In this document: piece by piece, positions 16,930 through 25,004 of the stretch
Position numbering within the stretch: the first letter of the stretch is position 1
Layout: each line of letters opens with the position of its first letter
The notes under the pieces: generated by a model
Database searches by the model: none
The model's input: only the letters and a program-made list of their open reading frames with translations
Told to the model about the DNA's origin: nothing
From: Ruminiclostridium sp.
Lineage (GTDB): Bacteria > Bacillota > Clostridia > Oscillospirales > Ruminococcaceae
Assembly: GCA_017635095.1 (NCBI GenBank)
Contig: JAGBMA010000087.1
Span: forward strand, 1-41,391
Direction of reading: 5' to 3'
Length of the DNA: 41,391 nucleotides
Translations under genes and position numbers: made by a program

Positions 16930-18798
16930 ATGGGTAAATTCAAGTTCACAGCCCTCTACGAACGTCTGAGCAAGGACGACGAGCTGCAGGGCGAGAGTAA
17001 CAGCATCACCAATCAGAAGAAAATGCTTGAAGAATTTGCGCGTAACAACAGCCTGCCTGCCCCTACACATTATACTGACGACGGAATATCGGGAACACGA
17101 TTTGACCGTCCGGGATTTGTCGAGATGATGAACGAGGTGGAACAGGGCAATGTTTACGCCGTTGTGGTCAAGGATATGAGCCGTCTCGGACGCGACTATA
17201 TCCAAGTCGGAATGATTCAGGAGATATTCCGTCAGCGTGGAGTCCGCCTTATCGCACTTAACGATAATGTTGACACCTTGCGCGGCGAGGACGAAATGTC
17301 TCCGTTCCGGAATCTGATGAATGAGTTTTACGCCAAAGATATTTCCAAGAAGATCAAATCAACTTTCAAATCCAAGGGCAAGTCGGGAAAGCACGTTGCA
17401 AGCTCCACACCCTACGGCTATCTGAAATCTCCGACAGACCATAATCAGTGGGTCATTGACGAAGAAGCCGCCGAGATAGTGCGCCGTATCTTCCGTATGA
17501 CAATGGAGGGCAAGGGTCCGTATCAGATCGCACAGATACTTGAAAACGAACAAGTTGAAATACCGGGCGCTCACATGGCGCGTTTCGGCGCGGGGCTTCA
17601 TCAGCACAAAGTTTTTGATAATCCGTATCATTGGAGTTCGTCCACGATAGCGAATATTCTGAAAAAGCGTGAGTATCTCGGTCACACAGTCAATTTCAAG
17701 ACCGCCAAGCACTTCAAGGACAAGAAAAGTCATTATGTTTCGGAGGATAATTGGGTAATTTTCGAGCATACGCAAGAGCCTATTATCGACCAAGAAACAT
17801 TTGACAATGTTCAGCGTATCAGAGGGAATGTCCGCCGCTATCCGGACGGTTGGGGCGAGGCGCACCCGTTGACGGGACTTCTGTATTGTGCCGATTGTGG
17901 GAGTAAGATGTATGTCCACAGAGTCAATAACGGCAAGCGCATACCGCATTTTACTTGCTGCGGTTACAGCAAAATACCCGTTGGCACAAAATGCGTATCT
18001 TCTCACAGGGTCAGAGCCGAAGATGTTATGACGCTCATTGGCGATATGATACGGGCGATTATAGAGTATGCTAAAATCAACCGTGATGATTTTATAGCTT
18101 CCATAAAAGGCGCACAGGATACGAAAGCCGATACCGAGGTCAGGCAGAAGAAAAAGCGCTTGTCGGAGTTGCAGCAGCGTTCGGCAGAGCTTGAAAAGCT
18201 GTTATGCCGGATATATGAAGATAATGTCAACGGCAAGATCAGCGATGAACGCTTTGCCATACTTGACAGCCAGTATGGACGGGAGCAGTCGGAAAACCGT
18301 GTTGAAATGTCGCAGATTGAAAAGTATCTCGCCAATAAGTCGCAGGACACAAGCGCCGATCAGAAGTTTATCGCACTTATTGATAGGTATATGAATGTCG
18401 AGCAGCTTACTACGGTTATGATAAACGAGTTTGTAGAAAGAATAGTTGTATTCGAGCGCGATCATAAGGGCAGAGCAGACAGCACCCAGCGCATTGACAT
18501 TTACTTCAACTTTATCGGTCAGTATGTGCCGTCGCATTTCAGAGAAGTTGAGCTTACTCCCGAACAGATTGAGGAACAGCGCAAGATTGAAGAACGCAAG
18601 GAACGCCTTCATCAGAACTATCTGAAACGTAAGGCGAACGGCAAGCAGAAAGAGTATGAGGAACGTACAAAAGCCAAGCGGAAAGCAAAGATTGACGCTA
18701 TGAAGAATGCCGAGCGTCAGAAAGATATGGAAAACGGCGTTTATGCACTTGTCTCCGACCTCCCGAAAGCTGTACCGCAGATAGGTACACTCACTTAA
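16930..18798 (+). CDS. Large serine recombinase (TnpX-like) of the IME
   Basis: 622 residues from the ATG at 16930, preferred over an in-frame ATG 57 nt upstream because AAGGAGG lies 7 nt before it. The catalytic serine is about residue 14 (YERLSKDD). Further motifs are DDGISGTRFDRPGF and KDMSRLGRDY, a recombinase domain (PYGYLKS), a zinc ribbon (CADCGSKMY ... CCGY ... KC) and a coiled coil. A long charged C-terminal tail distinguishes it from the outer ICE recombinase. It is the first gene from the left end and should be expressed mainly from the promoter formed on the circle. It would catalyse excision, which restores the VirD4 gene. Confidence 0.92.
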   Translation: MGKFKFTALYERLSKDDELQGESNSITNQKKMLEEFARNNSLPAPTHYTDDGISGTRFDRPGFVEMMNEVEQGNVYAVVVKDMSRLGRDYIQVGMIQEIFRQRGVRLIALNDNVDTLRGEDEMSPFRNLMNEFYAKDISKKIKSTFKSKGKSGKHVASSTPYGYLKSPTDHNQWVIDEEAAEIVRRIFRMTMEGKGPYQIAQILENEQVEIPGAHMARFGAGLHQHKVFDNPYHWSSSTIANILKKREYLGHTVNFKTAKHFKDKKSHYVSEDNWVIFEHTQEPIIDQETFDNVQRIRGNVRRYPDGWGEAHPLTGLLYCADCGSKMYVHRVNNGKRIPHFTCCGYSKIPVGTKCVSSHRVRAEDVMTLIGDMIRAIIEYAKINRDDFIASIKGAQDTKADTEVRQKKKRLSELQQRSAELEKLLCRIYEDNVNGKISDERFAILDSQYGREQSENRVEMSQIEKYLANKSQDTSADQKFIALIDRYMNVEQLTTVMINEFVERIVVFERDHKGRADSTQRIDIYFNFIGQYVPSHFREVELTPEQIEEQRKIEERKERLHQNYLKRKANGKQKEYEERTKAKRKAKIDAMKNAERQKDMENGVYALVSDLPKAVPQIGTLT

Positions 18799-18832
18799 AA
18801 AACAGGCAAATATAGGAAGATTTTTCCGAAAA

Positions 18833-18907
18833 TGGACGGTCTGCACCGTCCATAACGGAGCGCAAAATCGAAAGACAGGAAAGTATATTACTTACCTGTC
18901 TTTTTTG
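18833..18907 (+). terminator. Hairpin and terminator after the IME recombinase
   Basis: ATGGACGG/CCGTCCAT forms a hairpin at about 18833-18854. AAGACAGG (18872-18879) pairs with CCTGTCTT (18895-18902), followed by T's. Confidence 0.8.
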
Positions 18908-18936
18908 TTTATGCGCGGTTTACAAGGGGGCTTTGT

Positions 18937-19239
18937 ATGTGTTTGTCCAAATATGAGAAAGAAACGATATTACTCACATCTGAGGGAGATGATTTCTATG
19001 ATATTCAAGTCTATGACAGCAAGCTGAAACGCAGGCTTACAGAATTTGCCGCGCAATATCCCGACCTTTGCCGGATAATGAGAGAGGACACGGACGGCTG
19101 TATCTTCTGTATCATCGACAAGTCGCGGGTATCTGTCAGACTGATTCCGCCGTATAGCGATGAACGGAAGAACGCCGCGAGAGAGAATGCCCGAAAGCTA
19201 ACGAAAGCGAGGTGTGACAATGAAGAAAATGACCCTTGA
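18937..19239 (+). CDS. Small IME protein of unknown function
   Basis: 100 residues with AAGGGGG before the ATG. I do not recognise a named domain. The sequence has strand-rich parts (YDIQVYDSKLKRRLTEF and GCIFCIIDKSRVSVRLIPPYS) and a basic helical end (RENARKLTKAR). It overlaps the next gene by 20 nt in another frame. Genes like it commonly sit before the DUF3847-like gene and the relaxase in mobilizable elements, so a link to mobilization is likely, though only by context. Confidence 0.65.
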   Translation: MCLSKYEKETILLTSEGDDFYDIQVYDSKLKRRLTEFAAQYPDLCRIMREDTDGCIFCIIDKSRVSVRLIPPYSDERKNAARENARKLTKARCDNEENDP

Positions 19240-19546
19240 AGAATTAGACCGTGCGATTGAAAAGACCAAATCCGAGATCGCGTCCGTTCAGCAGAAAATC
19301 CGTGTGGGCGAGAACAAGTTTCGCGCCGAGGAAGAAAAGCTCCGCAAAATGGAAAGGAGCATAAGGACGCACCGCCTTTGTGTGCAGGGTGGTATGCTCG
19401 GTAAGTTCCTGATCGAGCCGGATATGCTCACCGATGAACAGGTATATGATATTCTGAAACTTGCATTTTCTTATTCGGAAGTGCAGGAGCTTTTGAAAAA
19501 AATTCTCGATGAATACAAGTCGGAAAGCGAGAACGAGGTAAGCTGA
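19220..19546 (+). CDS. DUF3847-like mobilization accessory protein
   Basis: About 108 residues from the ATG at 19220; GAGG lies 7 nt upstream (a GTG at 19214 is the alternative). The N-terminal half is a coiled coil (LDRAIEKTKSEIASVQQKIR ... EEEKLRKMERSIRTHRLC), and the C-terminal part has the hallmark GGMLGKFLIEPDMLTDEQVYDILKLAF that I associate with DUF3847. Proteins like this are encoded beside MobA/MobL relaxases and may be MobC-like helpers of the relaxosome; that role is inferred. Confidence 0.7.
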   Translation: MKKMTLEELDRAIEKTKSEIASVQQKIRVGENKFRAEEEKLRKMERSIRTHRLCVQGGMLGKFLIEPDMLTDEQVYDILKLAFSYSEVQELLKKILDEYKSESENEVS

Positions 19547-19560
19547 AATCCCGCAGTCGG

Positions 19561-19660
19561 CAGACAAGGGCGCAACTATACACCGCTTAGGCGGTGTGTT
19601 GCGCTCTGTCGAGGGCTGTCGAACGCTGGCGCGTTCACAAGGGGCAAGCCCCTTGCGGCT
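19561..19660. other. Palindrome cluster, oriT candidate 1
   Basis: Three successive inverted repeats: GCGCAAC..ACACCGC/GGCGGTGT.GTTGCGC (19570-19604), GAACGC/GCGTTC (19621-19636), and CAAGGGGC/GCCCCTTG (19638-19655). The cluster lies between the DUF3847-like gene and the relaxase. Clusters like this mark transfer origins of mobilizable elements, but I cannot name the nick site. Confidence 0.4.
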
Positions 19661-19687
19661 GCTACGAAGCCTATCCCCGTTAAATTC

Positions 19688-19722
19688 AAAGACCGTCAGC
19701 TAATCCGCGAACGGTCTTTTTT
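19688..19722 (+). terminator. Rho-independent terminator
   Basis: AAAGACCGT (19688-19696) pairs perfectly with ACGGTCTTT (19711-19719), followed by further T's. Confidence 0.8.
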
Positions 19723-19745
19723 CGATGAAATATTACTACGATAAA

Positions 19746-20027
19746 TCAGAATTTACTCCACAATTCCAGTTGCTTTTGATTGTTTTCTTCTTTCTTCTCG
19801 GAGAATAAGAATCGTTCAGAATTACAACCTTGTTTATATAAAGTATCTGCTATTTCGTCCAACTTGGCAGAACCGAATAAATTATATTCTTCTTCTGAAA
19901 TTTCGTAATACCTATTATACCAAGCAATCCAAGTAACTACACAAGCAAGGACATATTTATCTAATTCAGTAGAATAGCCAATTGAATAATATTTATCTCG
20001 ATTGACTTTTTCATTTTCAAGTTGCAT
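19746..20027 (-). CDS. Hypothetical AT-rich IME gene
   Basis: 93 residues on the minus strand, with AGGAG about 10 nt before the ATG. I do not recognise the family. It is acidic and aromatic (VLACVVTWIAWYNRYYEISEEEYNLFG), probably soluble and helical. It is noticeably richer in A+T than the relaxase beside it and points the opposite way, both signs of a separate acquisition. It separates the two palindrome clusters. Confidence 0.6.
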   Translation of the reverse strand: MQLENEKVNRDKYYSIGYSTELDKYVLACVVTWIAWYNRYYEISEEEYNLFGSAKLDEIADTLYKQGCNSERFLFSEKKEENNQKQLELWSKF

Positions 20028-20084
20028 ACCAAAGTCACTCCTAATAAATTCCGATTTGGTTTATCGTAAGAAAGCACACTGCGA

Positions 20085-20170
20085 CCTTTGCCGCCGTAAG
20101 GCGGCATTGGGAGCAGACTCGCCAGCGGGGGCTCCCCGCAAATTCCGATTTACGCTTGCAAGCGTTTTTA
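20085..20170. other. Palindrome cluster, oriT candidate 2
   Basis: GCCGCC/GGCGGC (about 20091-20106), GCGGGG/CCCCGC (about 20125-20139) and ACGCTTGCAAGCGT followed by T's (about 20152-20165) lie directly upstream of the relaxase gene. The last may be a terminator. MOBQ relaxases often have oriT just upstream of the gene. Confidence 0.4.
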
Positions 20171-20235
20171 TAATTATTGCACCAATCTCTCCAAATGTCA
20201 AACCCTGTCGAAACAATTTTACCGAAAGGAGCGTG

Positions 20236-21816
20236 ATGTCTATGCCCTGTCCTCATTACGATATTTCGATAATCAGCCGGAGACAATCCGCAGTCGCGGC
20301 GGCAGCATATCAGAGCGGTGACAGCTTGTTCAGCGAATACGATAGCAAGCGAAAATCCTACAAAGAGAAAAGCGGTATCATCTACACTGAGATAATGCTG
20401 CCTTCCAATGCGCCGCCCGAATTTATGAACCGAGAAACTTTGTGGAACGCCGCAGAGAAACCCGAAAAACAATGGAACTCACAGCTTGCCCGCCGTATCG
20501 TTCTCGCCTTGCCGAGAGAGCTTGACCGACAAGCTCAAGTCGAATTGTTGCAGCGTTATTGTCGGGAGCAGTTTGTGTCTCGTGGAATGTGCGTTGACTT
20601 TGCCCTGCACGACAAGGGTGATGGCAATCCTCACGCACACATTATGCTTACTATGCGGGCATTGGACGAGCAGGGGCATTGGCTGCCGAAAGCCCGAAAG
20701 GTTTATGACCTTGACGAGAACGGCGAACGAATACGGCTTCCGTCCGGCGAATGGAAATCCCACAAGGAGAATACCGTTGATTGGAATGAGCAGACGAACG
20801 CCGAGCTTTGGCGGCACAGTTGGGAAACTCTCACGAATGAATTTCTCGAACGGGCAGGCAGATCGGAGCGTGTCGATCTTCGCTCATTTGAACGGCAAGG
20901 CATAGAAGATAAAATGCCTACCGTTCATTTAGGAGCTGCCGCCTATCAAATGGAAAAGCGCGGAGTGCCGACATTCGCGGGTGACCTTAACCGCGACATT
21001 CAGAGAGCGAACGGAATACTCGCAGCGATAAAGAAAACAATCAGCGGCTTGCACGATTGGTTGACGAGCCTTGCGGAGAAAAAGCAGCAGCTTGAAACCG
21101 AAAAGAACAAGAGCGCCACTATCCCTATGCTTCTGATGAAGTACCTCGACATTCGCAAAGCCGAGCGTGAAGATTGGACTTACGGACAACAGACAGCGTT
21201 ATCTAAAGACCTCAAAAAGATAGCTGATGTTATCGCCTATGTGCAGGAGCGCGGCATTACTACCCTCGATGAACTTGACAGTGAACTATCCAAGCGCAGA
21301 ACGGCGGCGAACGCTTGCCGAGAAAAGATGAAAGGTATGGAGAGTCGCATTAAAGACCTGTCCTCGATACTCAAAGCACACGAAACCATTGAACGCTTGA
21401 AACCCATTCACGACAAGTATGTCAAGATAAATTGGAAAGCTGTTAAAGCCAAGTATGCCGAGCAGCACAAGGCAGAGCTTGACGAGTACAACAAGGCTTT
21501 CCGCCTGCTGAAAAAGTTTAACATCGACCTAAACTTCCACTTTGACGCTTATGAGGGCGAACGGAAAACTTTGGTGTCACGGCGTGATAAGTTGCAGGAA
21601 GAACTTGAACAGATGAAATCAGACCTTAAACCTTTGGAAGATGTACGCTATTACATCGGCAAGGTCATTCCGCTTGATGATGTTCCGGTGCAGACCGAGC
21701 CGGAAAGAAAATCGGTATTGGAGCAGATATGCACAGCCAAGAAAGAACAGTCTGAAAAACAAGCGGTACAGACCGAGCTTCCGATCAAGAAAAAGCGCCG
21801 AAACGACCTTGAATAA
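20236..21816 (+). CDS. mobL: MobA/MobL-family relaxase (MOBQ)
   Basis: 526 residues from the ATG at 20236, behind AAAGGAG. A longer frame from 20002 overlaps the minus-strand gene and has no ribosome binding site. The relaxase domain fills the first 220 residues: HYDISIISRRQSAVAAAAYQSG, the conserved ALHDKGDGNPHAHIMLTMR three-His metal motif (about 123-141), and WRHSWETLTNEFLERAG. The rest is a long coiled coil ending in a basic tail. It should nick oriT and pilot the IME strand through a channel supplied by another element, possibly the very ICE it sits in once VirD4 is restored. Confidence 0.92.
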   Translation: MSMPCPHYDISIISRRQSAVAAAAYQSGDSLFSEYDSKRKSYKEKSGIIYTEIMLPSNAPPEFMNRETLWNAAEKPEKQWNSQLARRIVLALPRELDRQAQVELLQRYCREQFVSRGMCVDFALHDKGDGNPHAHIMLTMRALDEQGHWLPKARKVYDLDENGERIRLPSGEWKSHKENTVDWNEQTNAELWRHSWETLTNEFLERAGRSERVDLRSFERQGIEDKMPTVHLGAAAYQMEKRGVPTFAGDLNRDIQRANGILAAIKKTISGLHDWLTSLAEKKQQLETEKNKSATIPMLLMKYLDIRKAEREDWTYGQQTALSKDLKKIADVIAYVQERGITTLDELDSELSKRRTAANACREKMKGMESRIKDLSSILKAHETIERLKPIHDKYVKINWKAVKAKYAEQHKAELDEYNKAFRLLKKFNIDLNFHFDAYEGERKTLVSRRDKLQEELEQMKSDLKPLEDVRYYIGKVIPLDDVPVQTEPERKSVLEQICTAKKEQSEKQAVQTELPIKKKRRNDLE

Positions 21817-21890
21817 GAATTATTTGAAAAAGCTGATATTAAAAATGAAATCCCTGAACCCCAAGCTATTCGTGTAATGGAGGAAATGCT

Positions 21891-22061
21891 ATGAATAATG
21901 CAATTAAGGAAACGAACACACCGGAAACTCCCGCCCTTGTTAAGACTATCGGAAAGACCACTTATATCGTCAATGTTCACTTCTCGGAAACAGCGAGGGA
22001 GACTGTCGCGGACAAACTGAAACGGCTTATCTCAACGGACTCAGAACTCCGCGAGGGATAA
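21891..22061 (+). CDS. tnpW: TnpW-like protein of the IME
   Basis: 56 residues, with GGAGG 5 nt before the ATG. TPALVKTIGKTTYIVNVHFS followed by ETARETVADKLKRLI matches the TnpW pattern closely. It follows the relaxase and is on the same strand. In Tn4451-type elements tnpW accompanies the recombinase gene tnpX; its function is unknown. Confidence 0.8.
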   Translation: MNNAIKETNTPETPALVKTIGKTTYIVNVHFSETARETVADKLKRLISTDSELREG

Positions 22062-22063
22062 AA

Positions 22064-22095
22064 GTAATGCGGACGGATAAACCGCCCGCAATTAC
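22064..22095. terminator. Bidirectional terminator between tnpW and the Rpn gene
   Basis: GTAATGCGGACGG pairs with CCGCCCGCAATTAC with small mismatches, between convergent genes. Confidence 0.65.
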
Positions 22096-22098
22096 ATA

Positions 22099-22974
22099 TT
22101 ATTCTCCAATAATGTCCGCCGCGATATCCTCGTCCGTCCAGTCGGGATAGTTGTCTATCATATCGGATATTTCAATAAACTGGTTTTTGTCCAAGTCAAG
22201 AATACTGATAATCGTATCATCGGGTAACTTTCCCTTGTGGTTTCTAACAGACGCAACTTTGCTTTCAAGAGCACCGAGCCTTTGCGCCGCACGCTCGTGG
22301 TCTCTTAATTTTACCGTGTAATTCATATAACCAGCCCTCCATTCATCACTTTCCTTGACTTCCTTTACCGCTTTGTCAAGGTCTATTGCATACTTGCCTG
22401 TTGGTGTTTGCCCTGCCATATAACGCAACGCGTTTCTCAACTCATCGTCAATGTCCCCGATAGTGCCTTGTGTGTTCAGAACGATTGTGATAGCTTCATC
22501 ATTGAGATAAACGCTTGCATCTTCCTGACACTGGCGCTTGAATGTGTACATATATCTGCTTTTCTCAAAGAAATCAAATGTGCAGATAAAGATAACATAG
22601 CACTTTGGCAGAGCCTCATAGTCCGCGCTCTTTTTCAGAAGATTGAGATCAAGCACATCGTGATAGTATCTGATGCGCTTAGGGAGATTATCATTAGCGC
22701 CTGTCTGTATTTCCACATTATAAACAACGCCCTTGTCATCTATGATGTGAAGATCAAGCCGGACACCTTTTGCCCGATATTCAAGGTCAATGACCTTTTG
22801 CTTTTCGGCATACTCTATTTTAATGATCTTAATTCCGAGGATATATTCAAGCAGAGGTTTGCATCGTTTCGGATCGGACATTACCGCACCAAACATAAAG
22901 TCGTCTGTTATGGTAAGCTCGTCAAATTCTTTGATCTTTTTGCTTCTTTTCTGCTTCGTCTTATCATTGCCCAT
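22099..22974 (-). CDS. Rpn-family PD-(D/E)XK nuclease / recombination-promoting protein
   Basis: 291 residues from the ATG at 22974; the ATG at 22983 is too close to AGGAG. The N-terminal half has the family pattern: FDELTITDDFMFGAVMSDPKRCKPLLEYIL, then KGVRLDLHIIDDKGVVYNVEIQT with the catalytic Asp and Glu-X-Gln, and RIRYYHDVLDL. The C-terminal half is helical, with the usual repetitive tail. Rpn proteins are DNA endonucleases that promote recA-independent recombination and have been linked to phage defence in E. coli. Here it is cargo or an accessory of the IME, on the strand opposite to the mobilization genes. Confidence 0.85.
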   Translation of the reverse strand: MGNDKTKQKRSKKIKEFDELTITDDFMFGAVMSDPKRCKPLLEYILGIKIIKIEYAEKQKVIDLEYRAKGVRLDLHIIDDKGVVYNVEIQTGANDNLPKRIRYYHDVLDLNLLKKSADYEALPKCYVIFICTFDFFEKSRYMYTFKRQCQEDASVYLNDEAITIVLNTQGTIGDIDDELRNALRYMAGQTPTGKYAIDLDKAVKEVKESDEWRAGYMNYTVKLRDHERAAQRLGALESKVASVRNHKGKLPDDTIISILDLDKNQFIEISDMIDNYPDWTDEDIAADIIGE

Positions 22975-23040
22975 AGGTATCATCTCCTGTCACCTATATT
23001 ATACAGCATATCTCCGAAAAAATCAATAGTTTTATTTGAA

Positions 23041-23082
23041 AAATCACACCTCGCACTACTAAAAGCAGTACGAGGCGTGATT
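23041..23082. terminator. Inverted repeat, possible terminator
   Basis: AATCACACCTCG and CGAGGCGTGATT form a near-perfect stem. It lies between the Rpn gene's start and the next minus-strand gene's end. The T-run is weak. Confidence 0.45.
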
Positions 23083-23109
23083 CATTCTAACGTGGTTATC
23101 AACAAATAT

Positions 23110-23215
23110 CAGATTAAGGTCGCACAAAGTATTCCTATCCCGTAGAATACCCGATGGAGCCCAATATGAGCTTGAGAACTACTTTCAGGACATCAAAAAG
23201 AAGTATGGGCTATAA
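23110..23215 (+). pseudogene. Possible 3' remnant of a lost gene
   Basis: A short plus-strand frame reads SHKVFLSRRIPDGAQYELEN, then YFQDIKKKYGL and stop. It looks like the end of a real protein but has no start or upstream coding sequence. It may be a scar of an earlier insertion or deletion. Confidence 0.25.
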
Positions 23216-23220
23216 AGTTA

Positions 23221-24048
23221 TTAGTATTTAGCCGCTGTTGTGTAAAGATAAACAGCAGTACCGTCAACATAGCAGAAAGGATTTGTGGATACTAGTGTAA
23301 GACCGTAATCTTCCATTGCCTTTCCGTTAGCGTACAGATTTGCTTTGTCGAATTCCTTGACAGTTATCTCAAAATTATTGCTTAATTTCTTGCTTGTGTA
23401 AGTGAGCTGTCCGAGCGGCTGCTTATCCTTTATAAGTGATGTAAGTTCTTTGTCCTCTCTTAGATTGGATTTAAGTTTGTAACCCGATTTGCTGACCTCA
23501 TCGGGAAAATCACCGAGGTCATAGCATTTGCCGTCATCACCGTAGATAAATGCGACTGTTTCAATGAACAAATAGTAATTACTTCCATTGTACCTCAAAT
23601 CTCTTACAGTTGAAGATACGTTTCCGGGATTAACCCCATCTTCCTCACCGCCTGTCAGATAGCCGAAACTGTCAGCGTAATAGGTAAGTCCTTTTACAGT
23701 AACGGTCTGGTCTTTTATAAGCACTCCGTTTTTATAATAGCGCATTCCTTTGGAGTTCTTCACGAATCCGGTGTATTTGCCGGTGCAGATACCATTTTTA
23801 TTGAACTTGTAGCGAATGCCCTTTATAGTTGTGTTTTTGGTGACCTTTACTCCGTTTTTGTAGTAAACCTTGCCCTTTGAAGTCTTCGCCCATCCGGTGT
23901 ACTTACCCAACTGTTCGCCACTGTCTGAATAGCGGTATGTAACCCCGTCAACAACTTTGAGAGTGTCCGCAAACGCTGTCGCGCTTGTGCAGGACATAGC
24001 GGTGATAGCAGCAAGAGCTGCGGCGAGAAGTTTAATTGATCTTTTCAT
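23221..24048 (-). CDS. Secreted protein with cell-wall-binding-like repeats
   Basis: 275 residues from the ATG at 24048 (AAGGA 8 nt upstream). It starts with a signal peptide (MKRSIKLLAAALAAITAMSC ... ATAFA, cleavage expected before DTLKVV). Residues about 35-135 contain three repeats of the choline/glucan-binding style: YRYSDSGEQLGKYTGWAK, YKFNKNGICTGKYTGFVK and LTYYADSFGYLTGG, with KVYYKNGV and MRYYKNGV between them. The C-terminal half is an unknown beta-rich domain. It should be exported and may attach to the cell wall. It is downstream of the IME sigma/anti-sigma pair and could be its target. Confidence 0.75.
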   Translation of the reverse strand: MKRSIKLLAAALAAITAMSCTSATAFADTLKVVDGVTYRYSDSGEQLGKYTGWAKTSKGKVYYKNGVKVTKNTTIKGIRYKFNKNGICTGKYTGFVKNSKGMRYYKNGVLIKDQTVTVKGLTYYADSFGYLTGGEEDGVNPGNVSSTVRDLRYNGSNYYLFIETVAFIYGDDGKCYDLGDFPDEVSKSGYKLKSNLREDKELTSLIKDKQPLGQLTYTSKKLSNNFEITVKEFDKANLYANGKAMEDYGLTLVSTNPFCYVDGTAVYLYTTAAKY

Positions 24049-24113
24049 AGCAGTTATCCTTTCGTCCAGAAAACATATACACAAACTCTTAATTAAACAA
24101 GGATTTGTTCATT

Positions 24114-24194
24114 TTATCTATAAGCTGATGCATTTACCGCGAAGGCTGAAGCTGAAATAATTATTGCAGCTAAAACGGCTGTTATCTTTTTCAT
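24114..24194 (-). CDS. 26-residue signal-peptide-only ORF
   Basis: From the ATG at 24194, behind a strong AAAGGAGG, the frame reads MKKITAVLAAIIISASAFAV followed by NASAYR and stop. It is a complete signal peptide with almost nothing after the expected cleavage site. It may be a truncated secreted protein gene, or a micropeptide like the signal-peptide-sized pheromones and inhibitor peptides of enterococcal conjugation. It lies between the secreted repeat protein and the anti-sigma gene. Confidence 0.45.
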   Translation of the reverse strand: MKKITAVLAAIIISASAFAVNASAYR

Positions 24195-24314
24195 CGTTTT
24201 ATCCTCCTTTCCGAATTATTTGACCTTCTGTTATATATAACGCAGAAAGAATAATAATCGTATTGGTAAAAACCGCCAAACTTGCTTATACAAATTTGGC
24301 GATTGTGAACAATT

Positions 24315-25004
24315 TTATTCTTTTTTAATGGATTTTATAATTTCTTCTGCTTTATCAAATGATACCGTAAAATAAAATTCAAAAATATAGTCACCATTAT
24401 CCCAAGTTAAACAATGATAATCATTCGCGGTTACGAAATACAACATTTCTTTTCCATTCATTTCCATTTTTTTAATACCTGAATACTCGGTATTAAGACG
24501 TGCATTTTTATACATCGATTTTGGCGAAAATGAAAAACTTATTCTATCTGTATCATTTTCATATATTTCCCAATAAAGTATTTCATCGTTATCAACAATT
24601 ATATGTTCATAGTCTTCTAAATTATATGTTATCCTGTAATTATCCTCTATGAATTCCGGCGCGTTTTCATCATCGAAAGAAAAGACATCTGAGTGGTCAG
24701 CATACATTTCGGCTTTCATACCACCTATCACATAAGTAACATATATCGAAGCACCCGTCAGCAGTAAAGCTGTTATCGCTACGAGTAAAGCGATTCTAAT
24801 TCGTTGATTAAACCTGAGCTTGCTGTATGATCTTTCAAACTTTTGCGATTCGTCTAAAGTATTTAAATACGCTTTAAGTAAGGCTTTTTTCTTCAACCGA
24901 TAGCTTAAAGAGAATTTATGATTTGGAATACTCTGATCAATAGAGTCCTCAAGTTTTCTTGCCTGTTCGTCAAGGAGTTCATAAAATAGACTATTATTAT
25001 TCAT
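24315..25004 (-). CDS. Membrane anti-sigma-like protein (DUF4367-type)
   Basis: 229 residues. A cytoplasmic N-terminus of about 75 residues is followed by one membrane helix (IALLVAITALLLTGASIYVTYVI) and an extracellular domain. The domain resembles DUF4367 (SGIKKMEMNGKEMLYFVTANDYHCLTWDNGDYIFEFYF, abbreviated; KAEEIIKSIK at the end). It overlaps the upstream ECF sigma gene by 8 nt, so the two are translationally coupled; it probably holds that sigma factor at the membrane. AT-rich compared with the mobilization genes. Confidence 0.75.
   Translation of the reverse strand: MNNNSLFYELLDEQARKLEDSIDQSIPNHKFSLSYRLKKKALLKAYLNTLDESQKFERSYSKLRFNQRIRIALLVAITALLLTGASIYVTYVIGGMKAEMYADHSDVFSFDDENAPEFIEDNYRITYNLEDYEHIIVDNDEILYWEIYENDTDRISFSFSPKSMYKNARLNTEYSGIKKMEMNGKEMLYFVTANDYHCLTWDNGDYIFEFYFTVSFDKAEEIIKSIKKE

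Noticed and set aside
20002-20235. N-terminal extension of the relaxase frame
   Set aside because: It overlaps an antisense gene and a palindrome cluster, has no ribosome binding site, and the MobA/MobL fold starts at about 20242.
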